In this document: piece by piece, positions 7,550 to 13,780 of the stretch | Numbering within the stretch: the stretch's first letter is position 1 | How the letters are laid out: each line of letters begins with the position of its first letter | Assembly (NCBI GenBank): GCA_028275245.1 | Contig: JAPWVA010000009.1 | Span: forward strand, 1-14,730 | Length of the DNA stretch: 14,730 nt | DNA from: Actinomycetota bacterium | GTDB lineage: Bacteria; Actinomycetota; Geothermincolia; Geothermincolales; RBG-13-55-18 | Direction of reading: 5' to 3' | The notes under the pieces: model-generated | Database searches by the model: none | Told to the model about the DNA's origin: nothing | What the model saw: the letters and a program-made list of their open reading frames with translations, nothing else | Translations under genes and position numbers: made by a program

Positions 7550-7831
7550 TCAGTACCGATAACGGATGGAGAAGTCCTGAAACTCGCCCCGGTAGGGCTC
7601 CCACTCCACCTCCACCTCATCCACCCGGGACATGGGGGATCCCTGCCAGCACCAGCGGATCATCTCCTCCACTGCCTCGTCTTCCCCCTCAAAGACCGCC
7701 TCCACCCGGCCATCCCTCAGGTTACGAATCCACCCTCGGATCCCCAGCCTCCTGGCGGCGTCCTCCGCGTAGGAACGGTAATATACTCCTTGCACCTTTC
7801 CGCTGATGAAGACGTGGGCTCTTTTCGCCAT
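7550..7831 (-). CDS. acyP: Acylphosphatase
   Basis: Small cytoplasmic enzyme that hydrolyses acyl phosphates such as carbamoyl or acetyl phosphate. The 93-residue length is typical. The phosphate-binding loop GKVQGVYYR (11-19) carries the catalytic Arg19, and GWIRNLRDG (33-41) carries the catalytic Asn37. Tyr replaces the usual Phe just before the Arg. The family end GSPMSRVDEVEVEW follows. ATG at 7831 has GGAGG five bases upstream. It lies 110 bases after pgeF and 15 bases before the mgtC-like gene, so these two were probably inserted and are expressed together. Confidence 0.96.
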   Translation of the reverse strand: MAKRAHVFISGKVQGVYYRSYAEDAARRLGIRGWIRNLRDGRVEAVFEGEDEAVEEMIRWCWQGSPMSRVDEVEVEWEPYRGEFQDFSIRYRY

Positions 7832-7874
7832 AGGAGCCTCCGGAGATACACCGAGTCCTTGTGCCGCTTCCCAT

Positions 7875-7931
7875 GCCGATGAGTGGGGAAACCTTGCTTG
7901 AACCTAGGTCCAGGAACCCTTCGTCATCGGC
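7875..7931. repeat. 8-bp inverted repeat spanning the pgeF-acyP gap
   Basis: GCCGATGA (7875-7882) and TCATCGGC (7924-7931) form a perfect 8-bp stem around 41 bases that contain further short palindromes (ACCTAGGT). It occupies the centre of the 110-base gap between pgeF and acyP, at one edge of the acyP-mgtC insertion. There is no T run on either side, so it is not a standard terminator. Significance is unknown. Confidence 0.35.
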
Positions 7932-7941
7932 GCGGCCTTTT

Positions 7942-8778
7942 TCAATATAACAGAAGGAAGGCGCCCTGCCTTCCCGTCCTGCCCTCGCGGCGGTGGGAGA
8001 AGTATTCTTCCCGGCAGCAAGTGCACACGTCCAGAACCGCGATACGCTCCGGCCTCACACCTGCCTTCTGGAGATTGACCAGGTTGGCTGTCCTCAAATC
8101 CAAAAATGTCCCGTCCCGGCCTTCTATAACTACCCCTTGGCTGTTCCCGAAAACCTCCCGGAAGAGCCGGGCCCTTTCCCTATCCACACGATAACAGCAG
8201 GGGCCTATGCCGGGCCCTATGACCGCGCTGACCTCTCCGGGTTCAGCTTTCACCATTTTGCAAAGAGACCTCACACCATGGCCAGCTATGTTGTATATGG
8301 TTCCCCTCCAGCCAGCATGAAGAAGTGCTCCCGCCCCCCGGGGATGATAAAGGGCCAGGGGAAGGCAATCGGCAGTGAGAACGCATAGCACTGGGCCCGG
8401 GCGGGGACAGGCGGCCCCATCGGCCCGGTGATAGGCATAACCGCTGGCTCGGAGCCTCTTCCACGCCACCGGGTCCAGGCTCCTTCCCGGGCCGAGTTCT
8501 ACCACCCTTTTCCCGTGTACCTGTTCCAGGAAAGCGAAATCGCCTGAGTCCCTCCCCAGGTATCGTGCTAATCTTTCCCGGTTTTCCGTCACCTTGGAGG
8601 GGTCGTCACCCACCTTCATACCGAGGTTCATGGCATGGAAGGGAGGCTCACTCACCCCGCCCAGGCGGTTGGTGAACACCAACCGCACGCCATCTCCCAA
8701 TAGCACACCGGCCTCTATCCACCCGTGGGGTCCCCGAGGTAATTCTCCCGGCCCGAAAGTCCTCGCTCCCATCTCCAT
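7942..8778 (-). CDS. pgeF: Laccase-domain (YfiH/PgeF) peptidoglycan editing factor
   Basis: Zinc/copper-binding protein of the YfiH family, described as a peptidoglycan editing factor in E. coli and as a purine nucleoside-acting enzyme in FAMIN-type relatives. The 278-residue protein shows TNRLGGVS (36-43), NLG (51-53), QVHGKRV with metal ligand His88 (86-92), LTADCLP with Cys138 (134-140), HAGWRG with His154 (154-159), IGPGIGPCCY (187-196) and a CTCC...YFSHRREGRTGRQ ending. The ATG at 8778 overlaps the upstream stop as TGATG, suggesting coupled translation. A TTG at 8781 and ATG at 8772 are alternatives. In most Gram-positive genomes it is followed by yggS; here acyP comes next. Confidence 0.95.
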   Translation of the reverse strand: MEMGARTFGPGELPRGPHGWIEAGVLLGDGVRLVFTNRLGGVSEPPFHAMNLGMKVGDDPSKVTENRERLARYLGRDSGDFAFLEQVHGKRVVELGPGRSLDPVAWKRLRASGYAYHRADGAACPRPGPVLCVLTADCLPLALYHPRGAGALLHAGWRGTIYNIAGHGVRSLCKMVKAEPGEVSAVIGPGIGPCCYRVDRERARLFREVFGNSQGVVIEGRDGTFLDLRTANLVNLQKAGVRPERIAVLDVCTCCREEYFSHRREGRTGRQGAFLLLY

Positions 8779-10124
8779 CAACCCATGGGCCCGCTTTCTC
8801 GTGGGGCGCCCTCCTCGCCTTCTCGATCCAATATCTCCAGGAGCACCTTGTATATCCTCTTCCCCAGCACCCTATGGGCGGTCAGCCTGAGGTTGGAATA
8901 GACCACCGTCTCTCCTTGTTTGGGGATCTTACCCATCAGGTTGTACATGAGCCCCCCTAGGGAATCCCATTCCTCCGAGGGGAGCTCCAAGCCCAGAAGC
9001 TCGTTCAGGTCATCAATGGAGATGCGGGCATCGAAGATATACCGGTTATCCCCTAGCTTCTCGTATAGTTCCTGCTCGATGTCGTACTCGTCGAAAATCT
9101 CCCCTACGATCTCTTCCAGGAGATCCTCGATGGTCACCAGGCCCGCCGTGCCGCCGTACTCGTCCAACACCACCGCCATGTGTATACGTCGTAGCCGCAT
9201 CTCGGACAAAAGCTCGATGACTTTCTTGGTCTCGGGCACGAAATAAGCCTCTCGCAGGCAGCGGGAAAGGTGAATGTCCGTCTCTCCCCGCTTCAGGTAG
9301 GGAAGCAGGTCCTTGGCATAGAGTATCCCCGTTATGTGGTCGAAGTCCTTACGGTAAACGGGGATCCGGGAGTACCCAGTCTTGAGGATCACCTCCAGGG
9401 CTTCTTCGAGGCCTGTGTTCTCCTCCAGCATCACCATGTCGGTCCTGGGCACCATGACCTCCCGCACCAGGGTGTCGCCTAGCTCAAAGATGGAATGGAT
9501 GAGCTTCTTCTCCTCTTCCTCTATGACCTCCTCCTCCTCGGCGGCGGAGAGGATGGCCCTGAGCTCCCCCTCCGTCAAGAGCGGGCCCTCGGGAGAGACC
9601 TTTCCGCCGAAGGCCTTGATGACCCCATGGGATAGGATTATGAGCAGGCGGACCAGCGGGTACAGGAGCGCGGAGAGGAACGAGACCACCGGGGCCACCA
9701 GGAGGGCCACCCTCTCGGGGTGCTGGGCGGCGTAGTTCTTGGGCGCCATCTCGGAGAAAATGAATATGAGAAAGGTCATGACCCCGGTGGCCAATGCGGC
9801 CGCCTTGGGTAACCCCAGCTGTATGGCCAGGGTGGTGGCAAGGGAGGAGGCGCCTATCTGGGTGAGGAGGGTTAGGAGGAGGATGGCCGGGAGGTAGCGT
9901 TCGGGCTTCTGGATCAGGCGCTCCAGCAGGGCCGCTGTCCTTACGCCCTCATCCCTTAGGGAGCGCACCCGGAATCGTCGGACGCTCACCAGGGATATCT
10001 CCGCGGCGGCTAGGATGGCGCTTGCCAATAGGAGTATGCCCAGAAACACGGCCCGTAGCGCAATGGCTCCTCCGCTCATCGACGCCATGACCATGGTGTG
10101 GGGCAGGGCTGAAGCTCCTTCCAT
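8778..10124 (-). CDS. CNNM/CorC-type transporter (DUF21, two CBS domains, CorC_HlyC domain)
   Basis: Inner-membrane protein of 448 residues, of the family often called hemolysin-like and now linked to Mg2+/Co2+ efflux. Residues about 20-170 form the DUF21 membrane domain with three to four hydrophobic stretches and the FSEMAPKNYA motif (123-132). An acidic EEEEVIEEEEKKLI segment (197-209) leads to two CBS domains (about 220-345), containing VMVPRTDM (223-230) and the second-CBS VLDEYGGTAGLVTIEDLLEEIVG. The C-terminal CorC_HlyC domain (about 360-430) has SLGGLMYNLMGKIPKQGE. I chose ATG at 10124, 7 bases after the ybeY stop. The frame stays open to 10283, but that part overlaps ybeY and has no family match; ATGs at 10094, 10088 and 10079 are also possible. 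ybeY-corC adjacency is typical of actinobacteria. Confidence 0.93.
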   Translation of the reverse strand: MEGASALPHTMVMASMSGGAIALRAVFLGILLLASAILAAAEISLVSVRRFRVRSLRDEGVRTAALLERLIQKPERYLPAILLLTLLTQIGASSLATTLAIQLGLPKAAALATGVMTFLIFIFSEMAPKNYAAQHPERVALLVAPVVSFLSALLYPLVRLLIILSHGVIKAFGGKVSPEGPLLTEGELRAILSAAEEEEVIEEEEKKLIHSIFELGDTLVREVMVPRTDMVMLEENTGLEEALEVILKTGYSRIPVYRKDFDHITGILYAKDLLPYLKRGETDIHLSRCLREAYFVPETKKVIELLSEMRLRRIHMAVVLDEYGGTAGLVTIEDLLEEIVGEIFDEYDIEQELYEKLGDNRYIFDARISIDDLNELLGLELPSEEWDSLGGLMYNLMGKIPKQGETVVYSNLRLTAHRVLGKRIYKVLLEILDREGEEGAPRESGPMG

Positions 10125-10131
10125 CACCCCG

Positions 10132-10569
10132 TCACCCCTGCTCTTCCTCCACCCGGACTCCCAGGTATTGCCTGGCTTTGTCGTCCATGTTCCTCCATCC
10201 CTCCTCGGTATCGTCATCGTAGCCCAGAAGGTGAAGGATCCCGTGGACCACCACATAGAGCAACTCGCTCCCGGGAGGGACACGATACTCGGGTGCCCTC
10301 CTGGCCACCTCTGAGGGACATATGACCACGTCCCCTAAGAGCAGGTCCTCCCCGTCTTCCTCCCCCATGGGAAAGGACAGGACATCGGTGCAGCCTTCCC
10401 TTCCGGTGTAGGTGAGGTTGAGTTCAGCCATGTGCTCCTCGTCCACCGCTGTCACCGATACCGTGGATCGAGGGGAAGCCCCTTCCCCTTCCAGTACCTT
10501 CCTACAGATGAGGTATATGCCTTTTTCCTCCAGCTCGCCGCTGGACAAGTTGTTCACCAGTACTTTCAA
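10132..10569 (-). CDS. ybeY: Endoribonuclease YbeY (16S rRNA maturation)
   Basis: Metal-dependent ribonuclease needed for 16S rRNA 3'-end processing and 70S quality control. The 145-residue protein begins MKVLVNNL and has TDVLSFPM (61-68), LGDVVICPSEV (78-88) and the zinc motif HGILHLLGYDD (109-119). His109 and His113 are present, but the third ligand, normally His, is Asp119. I chose TTG at 10569: homologues start near here and GGAGG lies 11 bases upstream (10585-10581). A GTG at 10587 would overlap the Shine-Dalgarno sequence itself. That ribosome binding site lies inside a bulged hairpin (10573-10604), so translation may be controlled. A 429-base structured gap separates it from phoH. Confidence 0.94.
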   Translation of the reverse strand: MKVLVNNLSSGELEEKGIYLICRKVLEGEGASPRSTVSVTAVDEEHMAELNLTYTGREGCTDVLSFPMGEEDGEDLLLGDVVICPSEVARRAPEYRVPPGSELLYVVVHGILHLLGYDDDTEEGWRNMDDKARQYLGVRVEEEQG

Positions 10570-10572
10570 CCT

Positions 10573-10604
10573 ATATCCCACCTCCACTTACACGGAGGGA
10601 ATAT
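10573..10604 (-). promoter_or_regulatory. Bulged hairpin enclosing the ybeY ribosome binding site
   Basis: Read on the minus strand, ATA(T)TCCC pairs with GGGATAT as an outer stem with one bulged base. An inner TCC/GGA pair closes an 8-base loop, and a 3-base GGT bulge separates the two helices. Alternatively, CCTCC pairs with GGAGG over 5 bp. In both folds the GGAGG that should serve the TTG start at 10569 is paired. The same architecture occurs once more 60 bases upstream with a different outer stem. Confidence 0.5.
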
Positions 10605-10633
10605 CAAAACCCCCTTTTCTGAAGACTCCCGAC

Positions 10634-10662
10634 CTCCCCACCTCCACGTAGATGGAGGGGAG
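10634..10662 (-). repeat. Upstream copy of the ybeY leader hairpin
   Basis: CTCCCC pairs with GGGGAG (6 bp), then a GGT bulge, then TCCA pairs with TGGA around a 6-base loop. It shares CCCTCC and GTGGAGGTGGG with the hairpin at 10573-10604, offset by exactly 60 bases. The outer stem is different in sequence but fully paired. No start codon follows it at the matching position. On the plus strand the hairpin is followed by CTTTTG, too short a T run to call a terminator. Confidence 0.5.
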
Positions 10663-10859
10663 CTTTTGTCCTGAACCTGGCCCTGAATTCCCCGTATCCG
10701 TTTTCCCCATGGGACGTCCGGTGAAATGGGAGCCTTGCCTCCGGTTTGGTCTTAACCTCGAGGTGCGTATCCCCTAGAAAGGTTTGTGAGAACGACGACC
10801 GGATTGGCGTTTTCCGGCCTTTTCCTGTTCTTACACCGGGCGGCGTTGGGAAGTCCATG

Positions 10860-10948
10860 GGTAGTACAAGGGATATGAAACGGGGTAACCCCGCCTCACT
10901 AATGGTCTCCCTGGAGCAGGGAATACCGAGCGAGCACTCGGTACTACC
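10860..10948. other. Candidate four-stem junction RNA or structured repeat
   Basis: Closing stem GGTAGT (10860-10865) with ACTACC (10943-10948), which can extend to 8 bp as GGTAGTAC/GTACTACC. Inside are three perfect hairpins: CGGGG-TAA-CCCCG (10881-10893), TCCCTG-GAG-CAGGGA (10908-10922) and ACCGAG-CGAGCA-CTCGGT (10925-10942). Unpaired joiners are 15 and 14 bases plus 2 bases. On the plus strand GCAGCC and TTTTT follow the closing stem. The strand cannot be fixed from these perfect stems. I do not recognise it as a known riboswitch, ribozyme, tRNA, SRP or 6S RNA. Confidence 0.5.
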
Positions 10949-10998
10949 GCAGCCTTTTTCCATTCCCTCCCCTTCCTTCAACGACCGCCCCCTGCCTC

Positions 10999-11997
10999 CT
11001 ATCCTCCCCTCCCGACAGCGGGTTTTCCTTTTTGTTGGGCATCGTATCTTTGGTAGGCCTGGACTATCTTCTGCACGATCTTGTGCCTGACCACATCCCT
11101 CTCGTCGAGGTACACGAACTCTATGCCCTCTATCCCCTGGAGGATCTCCCTCACCACGTTCATGCCCGAGGGCTGTCCCTCCGGGAGGTCTATCTGGGTT
11201 ATGTCCCCCGTGATCACCGCCTTGGAGCCGAAACCCAGGCGGGTGAGGAACATCTTCATCTGCTCAGGGGACGTGTTCTGGGCCTCGTCCAGCACGATGA
11301 AGGAATCGTTCAGAGTCCTTCCCCGCATATAGGCCAAGGGAGCCACCTCTATGATCCCCTGGTCCATGTAACGGGTGAAGGTCTCCACGTCCAGCATCTC
11401 ATAAAGACAGTCGTAGAGGGGTCTCAGGTAGGGGTCCACCTTCTGGTAGAGGTCGCCGGGGAGGAATCCCAGTTTCTCCCCCGCCTCCACCGCCGGCCGG
11501 GTGAGGATTATCCTCCCCACCTCCTTGGTGAGCAGGGCCTTGACCGCCATGGCCATGGCCAGGTAGGTCTTGCCTGTGCCCGCGGGACCTATGGAGAAGA
11601 CTATGGTGTTGTTGCGGATGGCCTCCACGTACCTCTTCTGGTTAGGCGTCTTGGGGCCTATGGCCTTGCCGCGACGGGTGATGATGATGTCGGTGAGCAC
11701 CTCGGAGGGCTTTAGCTCCTCCTTCTCCTTCACCATGTGGATGGCCCTCTGCACGCTATCCGCCGTCAGAACCACCCCCGAGCTCAATAAGGTCAGCAGC
11801 TCCTCGAAGAGCTTCCCGATGGTCTCGATCTCCTCCTCCTCGCCGAAGATGGTTATCTCGTTCCCCCTCACCATGATGGAGCTGTGGAAAGCTGACTCTA
11901 TGATCTTGAGGAGCTCATCCCTTTGGCCCAGGAGGTTGATCATGGGCTGGTTCCCGGGCACCAGGATCTTCAGTTCCTTTATCTCCCCCTGGCTCAT
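10999..11997 (-). CDS. phoH: PhoH-like ATPase
   Basis: Cytoplasmic P-loop ATPase of the PhoH/YbeZ family, which partners YbeY in ribosome and RNA metabolism. The 332-residue protein has an N-terminal region (1-110) with a KH-like VRGNEITIFG (43-52), Walker A GPAGTGKT (138-145 region), EAGEKLGFLPGDLYQK (171-186), and Walker B FIVLDEAQN (233-241) followed by QMKMFLTRLG and TGDITQIDLP. ATG at 11997 has GGAGG nine bases upstream. It lies 25 bases after hinT. Unusually, 429 bases separate it from ybeY, so the two may not be read as one simple transcript. Confidence 0.96.
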   Translation of the reverse strand: MSQGEIKELKILVPGNQPMINLLGQRDELLKIIESAFHSSIMVRGNEITIFGEEEEIETIGKLFEELLTLLSSGVVLTADSVQRAIHMVKEKEELKPSEVLTDIIITRRGKAIGPKTPNQKRYVEAIRNNTIVFSIGPAGTGKTYLAMAMAVKALLTKEVGRIILTRPAVEAGEKLGFLPGDLYQKVDPYLRPLYDCLYEMLDVETFTRYMDQGIIEVAPLAYMRGRTLNDSFIVLDEAQNTSPEQMKMFLTRLGFGSKAVITGDITQIDLPEGQPSGMNVVREILQGIEGIEFVYLDERDVVRHKIVQKIVQAYQRYDAQQKGKPAVGRGG

Positions 11998-12022
11998 GGA
12001 AGCCTACCTCCAGGCGTTTTCA

Positions 12023-12367
12023 CTATCCAGGTGGCCATGCCATGCGCCTTCCACCCAGGACATGGAAGTGGAGGTGGAACACGCTCTGTCCCGCCTCCTC
12101 CCTCACATTGGTCACCACCCGCACGCCGCGCTCGGCGATACCTTCCCTCTCAGCCACCTCGCGGATGGCCCGGAACACGGCCCAGAGCAAATCTCCGTCG
12201 CCCTCTTCCAAGTCGAAGATGGACTCCATATGTCGCCGAGGCACCACCAGCACGTGTACCGGCGCCTGGGGGTTGATATCCCGGAAGGCCACCACCTGGT
12301 CGTCGGAATAGACCACGTCGGCTCGTATATCTCCCACGACTATTTTGCAGAAGATGCAATCGCTCAT
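12023..12367 (-). CDS. hinT: HIT-family (HINT) nucleotide-binding protein
   Basis: Small histidine-triad hydrolase acting on nucleoside phosphoramidates and aminoacyl-adenylates. The 114-residue protein begins MSDCIFCKIV, with the CxxC of the HINT subgroup at Cys4 and Cys7. DINPQAPVHVLVVPRRH spans 30-46, and the triad HLHFHVLGG has His98, His100 and His102. I chose ATG at 12367 because AGGAGGAGG lies just upstream; an in-frame ATG at 12391 would add eight mostly acidic residues encoded by that Shine-Dalgarno sequence. The mtaB-hinT-phoH order is familiar from Gram-positive genomes; the gaps here are 41 and 25 bases. Confidence 0.95.
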   Translation of the reverse strand: MSDCIFCKIVVGDIRADVVYSDDQVVAFRDINPQAPVHVLVVPRRHMESIFDLEEGDGDLLWAVFRAIREVAEREGIAERGVRVVTNVREEAGQSVFHLHFHVLGGRRMAWPPG

Positions 12368-12408
12368 GTCCTCCTCCTCCTCTTTTCCCATCGCCGTGCG
12401 TCTCTACC

Positions 12409-13719
12409 TTAGCTACCGCCCTCGGCCTCCATACAGGAGACGGTTTTCACCAGCACCTCCTCACCCTCCACGCCCACTATGATGCCCTCCACCGTCCTGC
12501 CCACTAACCGCTGGTGATCGGCCTCACGATCCAATATTATCCTCCCCTTGAGGTAATCCTCGGTAGTTCCCCTGGCCTCAAGGCCGGCTATGCCTTTGCA
12601 GACCTCCTCCACCACCATTCGGCACCGGCCTCCCACGCGATCGTGCATATATTTACATCGCAGTTCCCTCCCCAGCTCGATCAGTTGGCGTGAACGTCTT
12701 GCCTTGACGCTGGGGTCCACCTGGTCTGCCCGTAGTGCGGCCCTGGTTCCCTGCCTAGGGGAGTAACGGAAAACGTGAAGCTTCACCGGTCTTGTGGACT
12801 TCAACACCTTGACCGTTTCGGCGAAATCCTGATCGTTCTCGCCGGGATATCCCACGATCACCTCGGTGGTGAGGACGCACCCCGGCCAGGTCCCGGAGAC
12901 CCGTTCCCAGAGCCCCAGGAATTCAGCGGGGCCGTAACCTCTTCCCATATCCCTCAGCAGCCTGGCCGAGCCGCTTTGCAACGGCAGATGGAGATGGGGA
13001 CAGACGCGGCCCAAATTCCTCCACCCGAGGACCCATTCCTCCTTGAGATCCTCGGGCTCCACGGAGCTCAGTCTCACCCGGAAGGAGCCGCCAAGGGCCA
13101 AGATCTCCCCCACCAGCGCCCCTAGGTCCATTCCCTTCCAGGAATATCTTCCCAAGTTGGTTCCACATATCACCAGTTCTTCCACACCCTGTTGCAGCAA
13201 CTCTTCTGCCCTTTGAAGCACCTCGCGAGGGTCTAGTGATCTCTCGCCACCCCTAACCAAGGGAACTATGCAGTACGAGCAATGTCGATCGCACCCCTCC
13301 TGGACCTTCAAGAAACCCCTGGCCCTGAACCTGGCAATCTCTCCCTTCTCGGGAACGGTGGATGGCTCCTCTTTGAGGGAGGGGAGGAGCAACTCCATGA
13401 CCCTTTTAGCCCAACTTTCCTTTTCCGCATTGGTTATCACCGCTTTAACGCCGGGTAAGCGCTCTATATCCTCCATGAACCTCTGGGCGAAGCAACCCGC
13501 CACCACGAGACGGGCGCCCCTCGAAACGAGAGATTTCACCGCTTTCCTGCACTTCCGGTCGCTTTCAGCGGTGACGGTACAGGTGTTCAGCACGCATAAG
13601 TCAGCCTTGATGGGGTCTCGTACCAGTTCGATCCCAGCTCGCACCAGGTCCAGTCCCAGCTCCTCCAGCTCGGCCTGGTTCACCTTACAACCTATGTTCA
13701 ACAAAGCTACCTTGGGCAT
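12409..13719 (-). CDS. mtaB: tRNA t6A37 methylthiotransferase MtaB
   Basis: Radical-SAM enzyme that converts t6A37 to ms2t6A37 in tRNAs reading ANN codons. The 436-residue protein has an N-terminal UPF0004 domain whose cluster cysteines are Cys11 (GCKVNQ), Cys47 (LNTCTVT) and Cys75 (AGCFAQR). The radical-SAM motif GCDRHCSYC has Cys143, Cys147 and Cys150. Next comes VPLVRGGERS, a barrel region with LHLPLQSGS, and a C-terminal TRAM-like segment ending in GIIVGVEGEEVLVKTV. I place the start at ATG 13719 because homologues begin MPKVAxxxxGCKVNQ. An ATG at 13770, only 10 bases after rsmE and behind GGAAGG, would add 17 residues and cannot be excluded. Confidence 0.95.
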   Translation of the reverse strand: MPKVALLNIGCKVNQAELEELGLDLVRAGIELVRDPIKADLCVLNTCTVTAESDRKCRKAVKSLVSRGARLVVAGCFAQRFMEDIERLPGVKAVITNAEKESWAKRVMELLLPSLKEEPSTVPEKGEIARFRARGFLKVQEGCDRHCSYCIVPLVRGGERSLDPREVLQRAEELLQQGVEELVICGTNLGRYSWKGMDLGALVGEILALGGSFRVRLSSVEPEDLKEEWVLGWRNLGRVCPHLHLPLQSGSARLLRDMGRGYGPAEFLGLWERVSGTWPGCVLTTEVIVGYPGENDQDFAETVKVLKSTRPVKLHVFRYSPRQGTRAALRADQVDPSVKARRSRQLIELGRELRCKYMHDRVGGRCRMVVEEVCKGIAGLEARGTTEDYLKGRIILDREADHQRLVGRTVEGIIVGVEGEEVLVKTVSCMEAEGGS

Positions 13720-13780
13720 GCTTCCGTTTCGAACCGCCTCCTCGGGTCTCCTCCAGGCCTCAAGAACCATTTCCTTCCAG

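Larger units (their letters stand above)
10570..10998. other. Long gene-free, structure-rich gap between phoH and ybeY
   Basis: This is by far the longest gap in the window, in a place where phoH and ybeY are usually adjacent or only one gene apart. I see no convincing protein. A minus-strand frame (10604-10981, 125 codons from a TTG) is open throughout, but it has no recognisable domain and runs through perfect inverted repeats. The gap holds two related bulged hairpins near ybeY, a stem GTGAGAAC/GTTCTTAC (10786-10793 with 10827-10834), an ACCTCGAGGT palindrome (10756-10765) and a four-stem junction near phoH. It could be a long ybeY leader, a separate small RNA on either strand, or a copy of a dispersed structured element. 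Confidence 0.6.

Noticed and set aside
10125..10283. N-terminal extension of the corC-like gene
   Set aside because: This open stretch overlaps ybeY in another frame, has no family match and would give a Trp/Gly/Thr-rich segment unlike any DUF21 N-terminus.
10570..10587. GTG start of ybeY at 10587
   Set aside because: This start codon abuts and overlaps the GGAGG that is the only ribosome binding site. TTG at 10569 fits both spacing and homologues.
10860..10948. tRNA-like cloverleaf
   Set aside because: The closing stem and three arms suggest a cloverleaf, but the loops are 3, 3 and 6 bases, with no 7-base anticodon loop, no TTCRA and no CCA.
10604..10981. 125-codon minus-strand frame between phoH and ybeY
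   Set aside because: No domain or membrane pattern. It runs through several perfect inverted repeats and starts at a TTG within the phoH-proximal gap. Kept only as part of the gap description.
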